Shown here in pieces: positions 31,439 to 41,370 of a stretch of DNA of 64,000 nt. The translations under genes were made by a program, and so were the position numbers. The stretch lies in the NCBI GenBank assembly GCA_036346375.1, contig CM070515.1, positions 18,560,423 through 18,624,422 of the forward strand. The letters are read 5' to 3'. Source of the DNA: Guadua angustifolia. Taxonomy: Eukaryota > Streptophyta > Magnoliopsida > Poales > Poaceae. The notes under the pieces are model-generated. The model saw only the letters and a program-made list of their open reading frames with translations, ran no database searches and had not been told where the DNA came from. Each line of letters begins with the position of its first letter. Positions within the stretch are counted from its first letter, which is position 1.

Positions 31439-32218
31439 TCAAGAATTCGAAGTCGGCGGGAACCAGAGCTCGCCTTCGTCCAGCTTCATCAGGTCCTGCA
31501 AGCCTTCCCAGACCTGGTCCCCTGTTTCCTCCCCGCCGTGCTGCCACGCCTGGTGCCCTCGCTCGTCGGCGTCCGCGCTGCACGGCGACGGCGACAATGT
31601 GTCGGCCGCGACGCTCCCGTCGACATTGCCTTCGTCGTGGGCGGGGCCCAGCTGCTCAGGGAATGGGAAGTTGAGCTTGGCGCGCGGTCCCCGGAATTCG
31701 ATGGCGGCGCGGTCGTAGGCCTTGGCCGCATCCTCCGCGGTGTCGAACGTCCCGAGCCACTTGCGCACCGCGCGGCGCGGGTCGCGGATCTCAGCCGCCC
31801 ACTTCCCCCACGGGCGCTGACGCACGCCACGGTACTTGTTCTTCTTCTTCCTCCGCCTCCTCGGCCCTCCCGCCGCCGCGGCCACCTTCTCCGCTCCACC
31901 GTCCAATGCGACCACCTCGGCCTCGCCAGCAAAGAACTCGCACCCGAGGCACCGCTCCATCCCGCACACCGGGCACACCTCCCCGCGCGCCGCCGGGAAG
32001 ACCTCCGGCGGCGTGGTGGTGTACCCGGAGATGACGTGCAGTAGCGCGGAAACGATGACGCTGTGCTCCTGCTCGGGGGAGATCACCCTGCCTGGGAACG
32101 GCGGCGGCGGCGGCGGCTCGGCACTGGCGGAGCTCGGCGACGGATCCTCGAACTGGCCGTCGAATCGGATTATGTATTCCTGGTTCTGCTCCATGGTCGT
32201 CGAGGTGCGGTTGGTCAT
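31439..32218 (-). CDS. ERF109/RRTF1-like AP2/ERF transcription factor (ERF group X), 259 residues
   Basis: Single-exon minus-strand gene. Residues 54-65 are VIVSALLHVISG, and residues 82-93 hold CPVCGMERCLGC, a CX2CX4CX2C putative zinc motif. Both are characteristic of Arabidopsis ERF109 (RRTF1) and its group. A basic run RRRRKKKNK (120-127) may be the nuclear signal. The AP2/ERF domain spans 129-186 (YRGVRQRPWGKWAAEIRDP, WLGTFDTAEDAAKAYDRAA, RGPRAKLNFPFPE), a GCC-box-binding fold. The C-terminus is acidic and ends LWFPPTSNS. The frame is open upstream to 32407, but a TATA box at 32304-32311 puts the transcript start near 32280, so I chose the ATG at 32218; the ATG at 32194 has a better Kozak context. 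By family, a stress- and wound-induced regulator of jasmonate, auxin and redox responses. It looks intact. Confidence 0.93.
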   Translation of the reverse strand: MTNRTSTTMEQNQEYIIRFDGQFEDPSPSSASAEPPPPPPFPGRVISPEQEHSVIVSALLHVISGYTTTPPEVFPAARGEVCPVCGMERCLGCEFFAGEAEVVALDGGAEKVAAAAGGPRRRRKKKNKYRGVRQRPWGKWAAEIRDPRRAVRKWLGTFDTAEDAAKAYDRAAIEFRGPRAKLNFPFPEQLGPAHDEGNVDGSVAADTLSPSPCSADADERGHQAWQHGGEETGDQVWEGLQDLMKLDEGELWFPPTSNS

Positions 32219-32303
32219 GTGTGTTCTTGCTGTTTCGCTGAGCTGAGCTCGCGTCTGATGTCGATTTGTTGTTTGAAGTGAGCGGGAACATGTGAGGGGG
32301 CCG

Positions 32304-32311
32304 GTTTTATA
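32304..32311 (-). promoter_or_regulatory. TATA box of the ERF gene
   Basis: The minus strand reads CGTATAAAACCGG about 90 bases upstream of the chosen ATG (32218). It rules out start codons further upstream in the open frame, such as 32407. Confidence 0.75.
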
Positions 32312-32478
32312 CGAGGTTGACGTCGCGGGGTACGCGGCGCATATAGAAAAAGCAAGTTGTGCTCTTTTCTGGGGCAAATTAAGAGTCTGCTTAAGGGGCT
32401 CCCGCAAGAAACGTGCGAAACGTGCGCGTGTTGGGGCCTCAGGTGCGGCAGTGTGTGGACGCGAAGGGGTGGTGGGGG

Positions 32479-32491
32479 TGACGTGACGTCA
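32479..32491. promoter_or_regulatory. bZIP/TGA-type element in the ERF promoter
   Basis: TGACGTGACGTCA contains the palindrome TGACGTCA and an overlapping ACGT core, about 170 bases upstream of the TATA box. TGA and other bZIP factors bind such sites. The stress link is inference. Confidence 0.5.
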
Positions 32492-32890
32492 GTGGAATAA
32501 TGGGATTGGGTTGGATAGTGAGGAGTGGTCCGTCCAGTTGTGCGTGCGTGGAGCGGTCGAAGTGGGTCAAGGAGCAGGGGCGACGAAGATCTAAGAGGTG
32601 GTTTGGCTCGTCTGACGTGGCGCCAGAGGTCGGCCGAGGGGGGTTGCATGGGACGGGAGGGCCCACCTGGCGAAGGAAGAAAGACTTCGAGAAGGATTTG
32701 CTGTTTTGGATAAGAGGGGACCCAATCCCTAACCTATGTTCTTCCTCTTGGAGTGCCTTGTCCTATGTCCTTACATGGTTGTCGAGTCAGATTCAGAGCA
32801 CTTCAGAGAGTTCAGACATGTGTACATTAATCGGATAGTATTATTATTAGAATGACTTGTGTTGGGATATCTGATGTACTGTTTATTTTT

Positions 32891-33085
32891 TCAGACGCTT
32901 ACAATATTTTTTTCTTAAGTGTGCAATATTTTTTTTCTACGAATGCAACATTTTCCTTCGATAACAGTAGAACAGTAGAAATGACGGCACAGAAAACACA
33001 TGTTGCATACGTTGCAAAAAAATGTTGCACAAGTCGAGCAAAAATGTTGCACACATTGAAAAAAAATATTGCAAGAAGCGTCTGA
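32891..33085. mobile_element. Short palindromic MITE-like element
   Basis: The left arm starts TCAGACGCTTACAATATTTT. The right arm read in reverse starts TCAGACGCTTCTTGCAATAT. Inside, TGCAACATTTT and ATGTTGCAAAAAAATGTTGC are mutually inverted. It is about 195 bp, and a TSD was not identified with confidence. Confidence 0.5.
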
Positions 33086-33854
33086 CGGAATGAAACAATG
33101 ATCAGACGTCCGATTGCTAGTACTCGCCTACTATTATAGTAATTGTTTTTATTTTTATGAAATTCATTTACCTATTTTTTTAAGTATTTTGTACTGTAGC
33201 ACTTTAATGATTTAGGGGTATTACCATTAGGAGAAAATCCCCGCTTGTTCAAATACTCTCTCGCGTCACAAATAGGTATTATTTTAGATATTGATATGGT
33301 CTCCCAAAAAATAACTTTAACCCCTAATTTCCATTATTTATAAATCTAATACATTATTATATTATGAAAGTACTTTTCAAGATAAATCTACAAATATGAT
33401 TTTCATGTATCTAATTTAAATATTTAAAAATATATTGACAGTCAAAATTTCAAAAGTTTAACTATACTTACATCTAAAATGGCAACTATTTATGATTCGA
33501 GGCAGTATGTTCCTAGATGATTGAGCTGCATAAGTTAATTGGGATTAGTGGTTAAAACCGCCAAAGGGTTACAAAGGCTAAACACTAACCCTATTGGTTT
33601 CTTCATCTTTTCTTTTTTTTTCTTTTTCCTTTTTGTGCTGCTAATCCACCTATCCTAGACAACATAATTTTTTAGATTGAGCAGGTTAGTTGCCAAACAC
33701 ACACCTATCCTAGACAACATAACTTTCTTCCTACTTCTTGAAGGATATAGACATTTCATTACATCTTAATGGTAAGTTTTAATGATTAATGATAACTGAA
33801 TTTGTAGGACTAACATTTTCTATGAGTTGGTGAAATAGTTTAGCTTCATAATGA
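33086..33854. other. AT-rich intergenic DNA
   Basis: No coding potential. TATCCTAGACAACATAA occurs twice, at 33651 and 33706, the only structure noted. Confidence 0.4.
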
Positions 33855-34110
33855 TGAAAACTTTGGATAACATCATAAGTTGATGGTCATCAAGTCAAGG
33901 TTTAGAACGAAGGATGATATCATAGGTGGATGGTCATCAAGTGAAGACCTCGAAGTGAAGAGTTGCATCATGTGTTGATGGCCACCAACTTAAGATCCCT
34001 AAGCAAAGGACGACATTATGTGTTGATCATCGTCATGTGAAAATTTTGAAGTGAAGGATGTCATAATCTGTTGAAAATTATCAAGACAAGAACCCATACT
34101 TGAAGAGGAG
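33855..34110. repeat. Diverged ~55-65-bp tandem repeat, about four to five units
   Basis: The pattern GATNNCATAAGTTGATGGTCATCAAGT followed by a GAAG-rich word recurs: ATCATAAGTTGATGGTCATC, ATCATAGGTGGATGGTCATC, CATCATGTGTTGATGGCCACC, CATTATGTGTTGATCATCGTC and GTCATAATCTGTTGAAAATTATC. Confidence 0.6.
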
Positions 34111-36420
34111 ACAATCGTTATCAAGTGAAAGCTCCAACTGGATACGCAAGATAAAAATATAACTAGCATAGGTTAAGGATAAGTTTCTAGTCATTCTACC
34201 GGTCTCGGTGTTTCTTTTAGAAGACCGAATTGCTAGTACAAGTTACTTTACTATTAAGAGAGGTCTTGTTAGTAGATTGAGTTTCATCGTGTATTCATGA
34301 AGGATCGAAATGGCGATTAGAGGAGGAGGTAAACGATCGCAAAACACTTTTTACCCTAAGGAACCAAGCTAAATCTCCAAGAGATCAAATGGAAGCAAAA
34401 AATAATAATTTTGAGAGATCTCAACCTAGGGGCGGTACTACCGCCTATGTACGAGTGGTAGTGATGTAGTGAACACTAAAATTAGGGATGAACAGTAAAA
34501 TCAACATAAGTTCAAATTCAAAAATTGATGTAACTGTTGATTAGATGATCTAAAACTTGTGAAACTTTGTATGCACCTTCCTAAGGATATCAGGAACCTA
34601 TTCTAACCATTAATTGCAAAGATTGACATCAAAATTCTAACCTTTTTAAATTTATTTAAGGTTGCACCAAAACCGGGTCAAAACCCAAAACTTCACCCTG
34701 AGTTTGCTCATAGGGATTTGATGGTCAAGATGACCTTAGATGGCCTTCCACATATCACAACAAATAACAACTCCAAAGAAATTACCCTCAAGTATGCAAG
34801 ATCAAGATCTACCTCAAATCTTCCCTTCTCAAGTCAAAAACCGGTTTCTTGTGAAATCTCTTGATGATCATATAAAAGTTTGCCTAGATGATTGGGATAT
34901 GCTCCATAGAGGATTCATCTATGAATCATTCATTCTTGGCAACATAAGATCAAGAGAAGAAGAAATCACTAAGAGAGATCAAAAACTCAAGAAAAGGGAA
35001 GATCAAAATAGGAGTCAAAACTTGAGCACAAATTTGATCTTTATTTCAGAGCAAGATGGATGATTACAAAGCCTCTCACCTAAGTTAAAAACTCCCAAGG
35101 AGTACTCTCACACCCACACAAGAAAACCAAAATCGTGTGAAAACCCTAATCCTTTTAACTTAGACTTAGTGGCTTAGAGTTTCACCTCCCACTACATCTC
35201 CTTATATAGTGGAGGCAACCCTAACCCTAAAACCTAGACACATATGTGGATACCATCCATATTTACTTGGGCTAACCTGTTAACCCAACACTTTACTGAG
35301 TTTTACACTCACACAAACACGCTTCTCAAAGCGGACTTCATCTTGACACTAAATTTGCTCCATAAGCCCGAATTTGTGTTTGTGTCTATTTTGGCTTGAA
35401 CTAAACCACTTAGTCCACTGCCATGGTTTTCCAACCCACCTCAGCTGCTAGCATTGAGAAAATGACCAATTTACCCAAAGATGTGTCTTCCTTCTTCTCG
35501 AAGTATCGTCCACACTTCATCGCTTTTCATGTGTTTACAATGACCTGTCGCTAAGCCTCTCATGCATTTGGACTCTCTTGAATCGTCCTCGCTTGTAAAT
35601 GGACCCAAGTCACTTGATGTGCCACGTGTTCTTGATCGCTTCACCATGATAGCATTGGCTTCCTTGATTGTTCTGGACCTCAACTCTTCCTTGGGCCTAG
35701 TCCTGAAACACACCATTGTTCGCCATGTCTATCATCAATGCTTCACGCTCTAGCTCCTTGTCTTCTTGGCTCACAACCACTTTTCGACCTTAGTCATCTT
35801 TCAGTGTCTCTTGACCGTTGTAGACCTCAGCTCTTCTATCCTAGTCCTGTTCTTCTCCACCTCACCATGACTTAGCATCGAAGTCTTGTTGCAATAAAGA
35901 CAAGCAAACCATCACGTAGCACTGTTCCTAATAATATGCATTAGTCATCATATAATGCAAATATTAAGCTCAAAATCACTGAAAAGTCAATACTACCGTC
36001 ACCTAGGGCCGATAGTACCACAAGTCCAGTACTACTACTCCTACTTGAGCGATAGTACTAATTGCCCTAAGAGACCCCGAGAGACCCCTCTCTGGAATAT
36101 GACTACCGCCTACTAGAAGTTGGTAGTACTACACCCTCGGTACTACCGCTCTTAGGGCCGGTAGTGCTACTCTAGACACACTCCAAAGAAACACCTCGCT
36201 GTAAAAAGGCTATCACACTCATGACCGGTAGCATCGTAGGACCGGCAATACCACCATTTACAAGGCCGGTAATGCCGCCTAATACTGACATCACCTCAAA
36301 TTGCTTTAAATTTAAAATAGGATTCAAAATAAACTCAAACTTGAGCACAGATGCTTAAACACTATCAATAACTCATCATAAATATGAATAGACATCTACA
36401 TGGTCTTTCAATTTGTAGCT
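34111..36420. other. LTR-like repeat remnant without a supported gene
   Basis: A minus-oriented TATA-like ACTATATAAGGAGATG lies at 35195-35210 in text of the LTR type. Words of the GGTAGTACTACCGCC kind recur at 34430-34470 and 35990-36290, as in many grass retrotransposons. A 107-codon plus-strand frame at 34740-35063 is charged and lysine-rich but unrecognised. No LTR ends or TSD could be fixed. Confidence 0.4.
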
Positions 36421-36439
36421 CCATCTCACTTGCTCTAGC

Positions 36440-36830
36440 TCTTCTAGGCATAATGCTATTGTTTGGGAATGTGTTTTGGAAATAGCTGAAGCTCATTTGT
36501 TTAGTCTTTGTAGCACGAGACTATAATTTATAAATGTGTTTTGCAAATAGTTAAAGTCCATGCACCTACTCCTATTAGCATGATGCTATTATTTGCAAAT
36601 GTATTTTACAGATAGCGGAAGCTCATGCATTTGTTGTTTGCACCATGAGACTATAATTTGCAAATGGTTGAAGTCCATGCATCTACCCTATGTGGCATGA
36701 TACTAAAGATTGTGAATGTGTTTTGTAATGGTCAAGGGCCATGCATCTAATCATCTTGGCATGAGATTATAATTTAAAAATGTGTTTTTTGCAAATGATC
36801 CGAGTTCATGCATCTTTGGATTGATTATAA
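36440..36830. repeat. Diverged ~70-bp tandem repeat, about five units
   Basis: Each unit has a form of GGCATGATGCTATTATTTGC, then AAATGTGTTTTGCAAATAG and GAAGTCCATGCATCTAC. Examples start near 36430, 36510, 36580, 36650 and 36700. Divergence is high, so the array is old. Confidence 0.6.
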
Positions 36831-37110
36831 AAAATTTTGTTGATCCCAAGTTCTTAGTATAGGGCATACATGTTTGAGGATACCCTAGACATTTTGAGGT
36901 TTACAACGAGCTCTCAAGTGGGTTTAGACATATCTGGGACTACCCAAACATGTCTAGGGTATCAAAGTCTCAACCTAAAGGCTCTTTGCTATGTGTACAT
37001 CAACTAGTCATTACGTGTTACCCTAGACATGTCTAGGGTATATGTGTATGAGCTATTTTGTGAGTAACAGCTAGTTTCTTATACGGGGACTATATAAGCT
37101 TCGTTTGGGG
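36831..37110. other. Spacer with repeated ACATGTCTAGGGTA words
   Basis: TACCCTAGACATTTTGAGG (36882), AACATGTCTAGGGTATC (36947) and TACCCTAGACATGTCTAGGG (37020) form direct and inverted repeats that could fold into a hairpin. No gene is seen. Confidence 0.45.
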
Positions 37111-37118
37111 CTCTCTAT

Positions 37119-37643
37119 TAGGGGTAGGTATTTTTAAATTGAAACCAAATTATCGAACCGAATCGAATTAACCGATTATTTCGGTTTTCAGTGTTCGGTT
37201 TGGTTTTTGTTTTGATATAATTCGGTTTTCGGTGTTCGATTCGGTTTTTCGCTTTCAAAAACCGAAATAACCGAATAGCCCATGTACAATACCACTTTTA
37301 TAATATTCTTCCTAAAGCTACTAAATAATTATCATGTTATAATATATTTATGCATATGTTTAGTATATTCATATGTTTCATTATGCTTATATTGTAGTAA
37401 CATGTGAATATTATGTGGGTTTATCTATACTCTATGTTGCAATATGAGAAGGACTAAATCTAATTTACTTAGTGTCATTCACATTTCGGTTAACCGAAAA
37501 ATTGAATTAACCGAATCGAAATATTTTGGTTAATTCGATTCAGTTTTTTATTTTTGTCTGAGAAATTCGATTCCCAGTTTTCAAAAACTAAATTATTTTA
37601 AAACTAGACCGATTAAACCAAAAAAACCGAATGCCCACCACTA
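37119..37643. mobile_element. hAT-type MITE, 525 bp, TSD CTCTCTAT
   Basis: The ends are TAGGGGTAGGTAT and, inverted, TAGTGGTGGGCATTCGG. The interior repeats ACCGAATTAACCGAAATA-like words in both orientations. A perfect 8-bp TSD CTCTCTAT flanks it at 37111-37118 and 37644-37651. Confidence 0.88.
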
Positions 37644-37651
37644 CTCTCTAT

Positions 37652-38726
37652 CTTGGCTTATGGCACTTCATGCTATTACCTTGAGTTAGTGTGAGCTTCT
37701 TTTCTTAATTGTAGTTGTACCTTGTGAGCAAGTAGAGAGATCTCTAGTTGCATATGTTGCATCTAGAGGTGGATTGAGTGTCCACTTTTGCTTGTATAAC
37801 ACTTAGTATGGGTTAAGAGGTTTGGCTTGTTACTCTTGGTAATTGCCACCATCTAGACGGCTTGGAGGAGTCATGCCTAGTGATCTCTTCAAGAAGCTTG
37901 TGAAGAGACCCGATGTGGTTGTGAAGATCGAAGCTTACCTACTCGAAGGGGAAAGTGCTAGACTAGTGGATTCGAGTTGTTTAGCTTAATTTGTGGAGCC
38001 AGTCTAATTCGTTTAGACTTATCTCAACGTAGAATATGGGAGACCAACAAGTCTTCAAACACCACTACAAAAAAGATTATTGTATTATTGTGGTTTGCTT
38101 TCTTTGCACTCATTTACATTCTATGATGGGATCGTAACAACTATATATGTGGTGTTTAGATGACAGTTATTTGTGCTCAATAATAACATCTAGTGAATGT
38201 TTGATGGTAAACTTATCGTACTATTTTTTTTGTCCATGTTCGAGTTCGGAAGGCAACATATCTAATGCAATTCACCCCTGAGATGCACCCCATGCAACCT
38301 GGTGAATCAGGGCACTAAATCTACATAGAAAATTCCAAAAAAATTGACAATATACTTCTCAATTTACTCTAGTTATGTGTAAAATCTCAAGTTCAACTTC
38401 CTTGTTTGTTAAGAGTAACAAAAATAAGAAAAGGACAACATATGTAAAATTAAAAGGAGCGTGAAAAAGAAAAAGAAAAAGAAAAATGTTACTATCACAG
38501 CAAACTTGTCTTTTCGTACCAGCAACAAGGTAAAATAACCTGGAAGACACTGAGATTCAGCTACCTAAGCAGCACATGTAACGCCGTGGGAGTACATTTT
38601 ACTTTTTAACGGTACCAAATTCAACCGCATAAGCGGGGTAAAAGTAGACAGGTTGGCCATAAACGTGGTGATCGGCATGTCCGCATGTATAATTGATCTC
38701 GCTATCATGTTTAACAGTCCTACTGC
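37652..38726. other. Intergenic DNA, no gene recognised
   Basis: Repeat-derived, low-complexity text; the short minus-strand frame at 38359-38550 is hydrophobic and tyrosine/leucine-rich without family resemblance. Confidence 0.35.
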
Positions 38727-38878
38727 CCTGCTGTTAACCATGTCCTATACATATTCTTTATTCAGGCACCAAAATTGAGAACCATGATACTTAATACCCA
38801 AAAAAAAGTTCGATTTGCTCGGAATCATGCCGTACTGGGGTCCATGGTGAAAAGGGCTAGAATCGTAGAACAAACCAG
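38727..38878. repeat. ~150-bp dispersed repeat, copy A
   Basis: It begins CCCTGCTGTTAACCATGTCC and ends ATCGTAGAACAAACCAG. Close copies in the same orientation lie at 48704-48852 and 48885-49030, on the other side of the MULE block. Confidence 0.85.
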
Positions 38879-39194
38879 CTCTTGAAATTGACCGGTCTTC
38901 CTGCTCTGTCCGTGCTTCGGCGAATTCAATCTGGCGGGTCCCACTCGCATGCAATGCGAAGAAAGTGAGTTGGCTTCTTCCGCTCGCATGCAGAGAAAGC
39001 CCCTAATATGTCACACGCGTTGGCACGCGACCGCTGCATATCCGGACCCCGGCGATGCTAATCAATTACTCTTGCTTTTGCAGGTACATACACTCGCAGA
39101 GGCCCTCCGGGTTCGCGAGCTATAAATCGAGCCTCTCCGGGTCTCACGCTCATTCAAGAGGAACCCGCGGAAGAGATTTACGAGTTAGTAGCTC
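38879..39194. other. Promoter-like spacer
   Basis: CTATAAATCGAG at 39119-39130 is a plausible plus-strand TATA box, with two GAGGCCCTCCGGG / GAGCCTCTCCGGG words around it. No coding region follows directly. Confidence 0.35.
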
Positions 39195-40720
39195 AGCCAG
39201 AAGTGGTTCATGAATGATGAGAAGAGTTAATTTTGCAGAGCGGTGAGGAGTTGATTTGCATGAAGAAGCGAGTATAGCATTGTCGCCCACTCTGATCTGG
39301 TATTTATATTAGTTATAATTAGGTTACAGTTAGCGATATATTGTAATTGTTTTAGATGTATTAGCGACATTAATTTATGTAGTTGTTGTAGCGACTTAAT
39401 TTTATGTATTTGTTGTAGCGACTTATTTTTGTGTAGTTGTTTTAGAATTTTTTTTGTGTAGTTGTTTTAGCGGCTTAATTTTTTTTAGGTGTAATAGCCA
39501 CATTAATTTATTTATTTGTTATAGTGACTTAGTTTTATGTAGTTGTTTTAGCGAGCTAAATTTTGTTTTAGCGACTTAGAAAATAGGAAGCTAGACGGCC
39601 TAGACCACCTTTGCGAAGGGCAGCATCCGGTTCCTACTTGATTTTAATCACAGAAGTAACATCAATAAGCTCATTTTGGTATAATTTCAATAGAATAATT
39701 AGATCTGAAAGCTACATGAAGAACATAAGTCAGATGACGGAACATAGGGGAACAAAGAGCTGTTTCCTTTCACTTTTCAGTTAGTTTGAAAACAAATAGA
39801 AGGTAGCGACTTATTCTTCTGTAGTTGTTGTAGCGAGTTATTTTTATGCAGTTGTTGTAGCGACTTCTTTTTGTGCAGTTGTTTTAGCGACTTATTTTTG
39901 TGTAGTTGTTGTAGCGACATAAATCCCTTTTAAATCACAGAGTGGTTCGTAACTGATAGAAGAGTTTAATTTGTAGGAGTGGTGAGGAGGTGATTTGTGT
40001 GAAGAAACGACTATAATATTCTGCGGCGACTACAGTACAGGTATTTATATTAGTTGTAATTAGGTTACAGTTAGAAGAAGAGTTTATATTACAGTTAGCG
40101 ATATATTGATTTGTTGTTGTCTTCTTGGGTAATTTTTTAGATGTATTAGCGACATTAATTTATCTATTTGTTGTAGTGACTTGGTTTTATGTTGTTGTTT
40201 TAGCGACCTAAATTTTGTGTAGTTGTTTTAGAAACTTATTTTTGTGTAGTTGTTTTAGCGTAATTTTTTAGGTATAATAGCCACATTAATTTATTTATTT
40301 GTTGTAGCGACTTAGTTTTATGCGATTGTTTTGGCGACCTAAATTTTGTGTAGTTGTTTGTAGTTGTATTAACGACACTAATTTATCTATTTGTTGTAGC
40401 GATTTTTTTGTGTACTTCTTGTAGCGACTCATTTTTATGTAGTTGTCGTAGCGGCTAATTTATGTGTAGTTGTTATAGAAACTTATTTCTCTGTAGTTGT
40501 TTTAGCGGCCTAATTTTTTTAAGGTGTAATAGCCACATTAATTTATTTATTTGTTGTAGCGACTTAGTTTTATGTAGCTGTTTTAGCGATCTAAATTTTG
40601 TGTATTTGTTTGTAGTTGTATTAGCGTCATTAATTTATCTATTTGTTGTGGTGACTTATTTTTATGTAGTTGTCGTAGCGACCTATTTTTATGTAGTTGT
40701 TTTGTCTAATGGACTAAAAC
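39195..40720. repeat. GTAGCGACTT minisatellite-like region, higher-order
   Basis: Units of about 35-45 bp of the form TTTTTGTGTAGTTGTTGTAG, CGACTTA and variants (GCGACCTAAATTTTGTGTAG, GTATTAGCGACATTAATTTA) recur dozens of times. A longer period is also visible: the text from 39197 (GTGGTTCATGAATGATGAGAAGAGTTAATTT-type) recurs diverged from about 39953, so blocks of roughly 750 bp are duplicated. No coding frame is convincing; the frame at 40462-40833 is the repeat itself. Confidence 0.8.
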
Positions 40721-41370
40721 AATTAGGTACTCATATTTACCGTATAAATTTGGAGCAGAGATGGAAATGTTTGCTAGAATATATTTCGGGAACGGCTCAT
40801 TGCTTTTGCACGGTAGGCTCGTGGCGATCTTGAGTGTGAGCACTTAGAGACAAGACTACGTACTCCAAATAATTTGGCGGACCTTAAAGCACATGTTGCT
40901 TGTCTGCTTGGTCTGGACCCTGAACCCACAAAGTTCGTTTAGGGGTCCGTCCACACCTTGTTCGAACAGACTCTGCGGTGGTGTACACACTCTTCTGTTA
41001 AGGAGTCATGAGGCATGGGATCTTTATGTTCTAAGGCGCAGAGGAGAATTTTGAGGTCGGCGTGTCGTCGACATTTCGCCGGGAGAACTCTGGCGAGTGG
41101 GACAAGTAGCCATCCTCCCGAGCTTGCGAAGTGCATGTACCTCACGAGGCAGAAGAGAGGAGGAAGGACCGTCAGCGCTCGAAGTCGAAGGTAACGAGGG
41201 CGAGGTGGATGCGCCAAAGACGAATGAAGAAGGCGGGAAGCGGGGCGAGAGCGGCGGACGCAGCGACGACCGGCTCCCGCCATAGAGTATTTCGTGGGAT
41301 CGGTCACCTTGGCGTACCATAGCGGATTACAATGCCTTATCCGTGTGGGGGGTACCAAAGAGCGACATCC
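40721..41370. other. Spacer upstream of MULE transposase remnant
   Basis: No gene is recognised. 41040-41290 is GC-rich with several overlapping frames that lack family resemblance; it may be the degraded N-terminal region of the MULE protein. Confidence 0.35.

Noticed and set aside
32219..32407. Upstream extension of the ERF frame to an ATG at 32407
   Set aside because: The TATA box at 32304-32311 lies inside the extension, so these codons are promoter and leader.
34740..35063. 107-residue frame MAFHISQQ...
   Set aside because: Lies in repeat-derived DNA and resembles no family; not called as a gene.
39195..40720. CRISPR-like regular repeats
   Set aside because: Units vary in sequence and length, no unique spacers are present and the context is a plant nuclear genome; it is a minisatellite.
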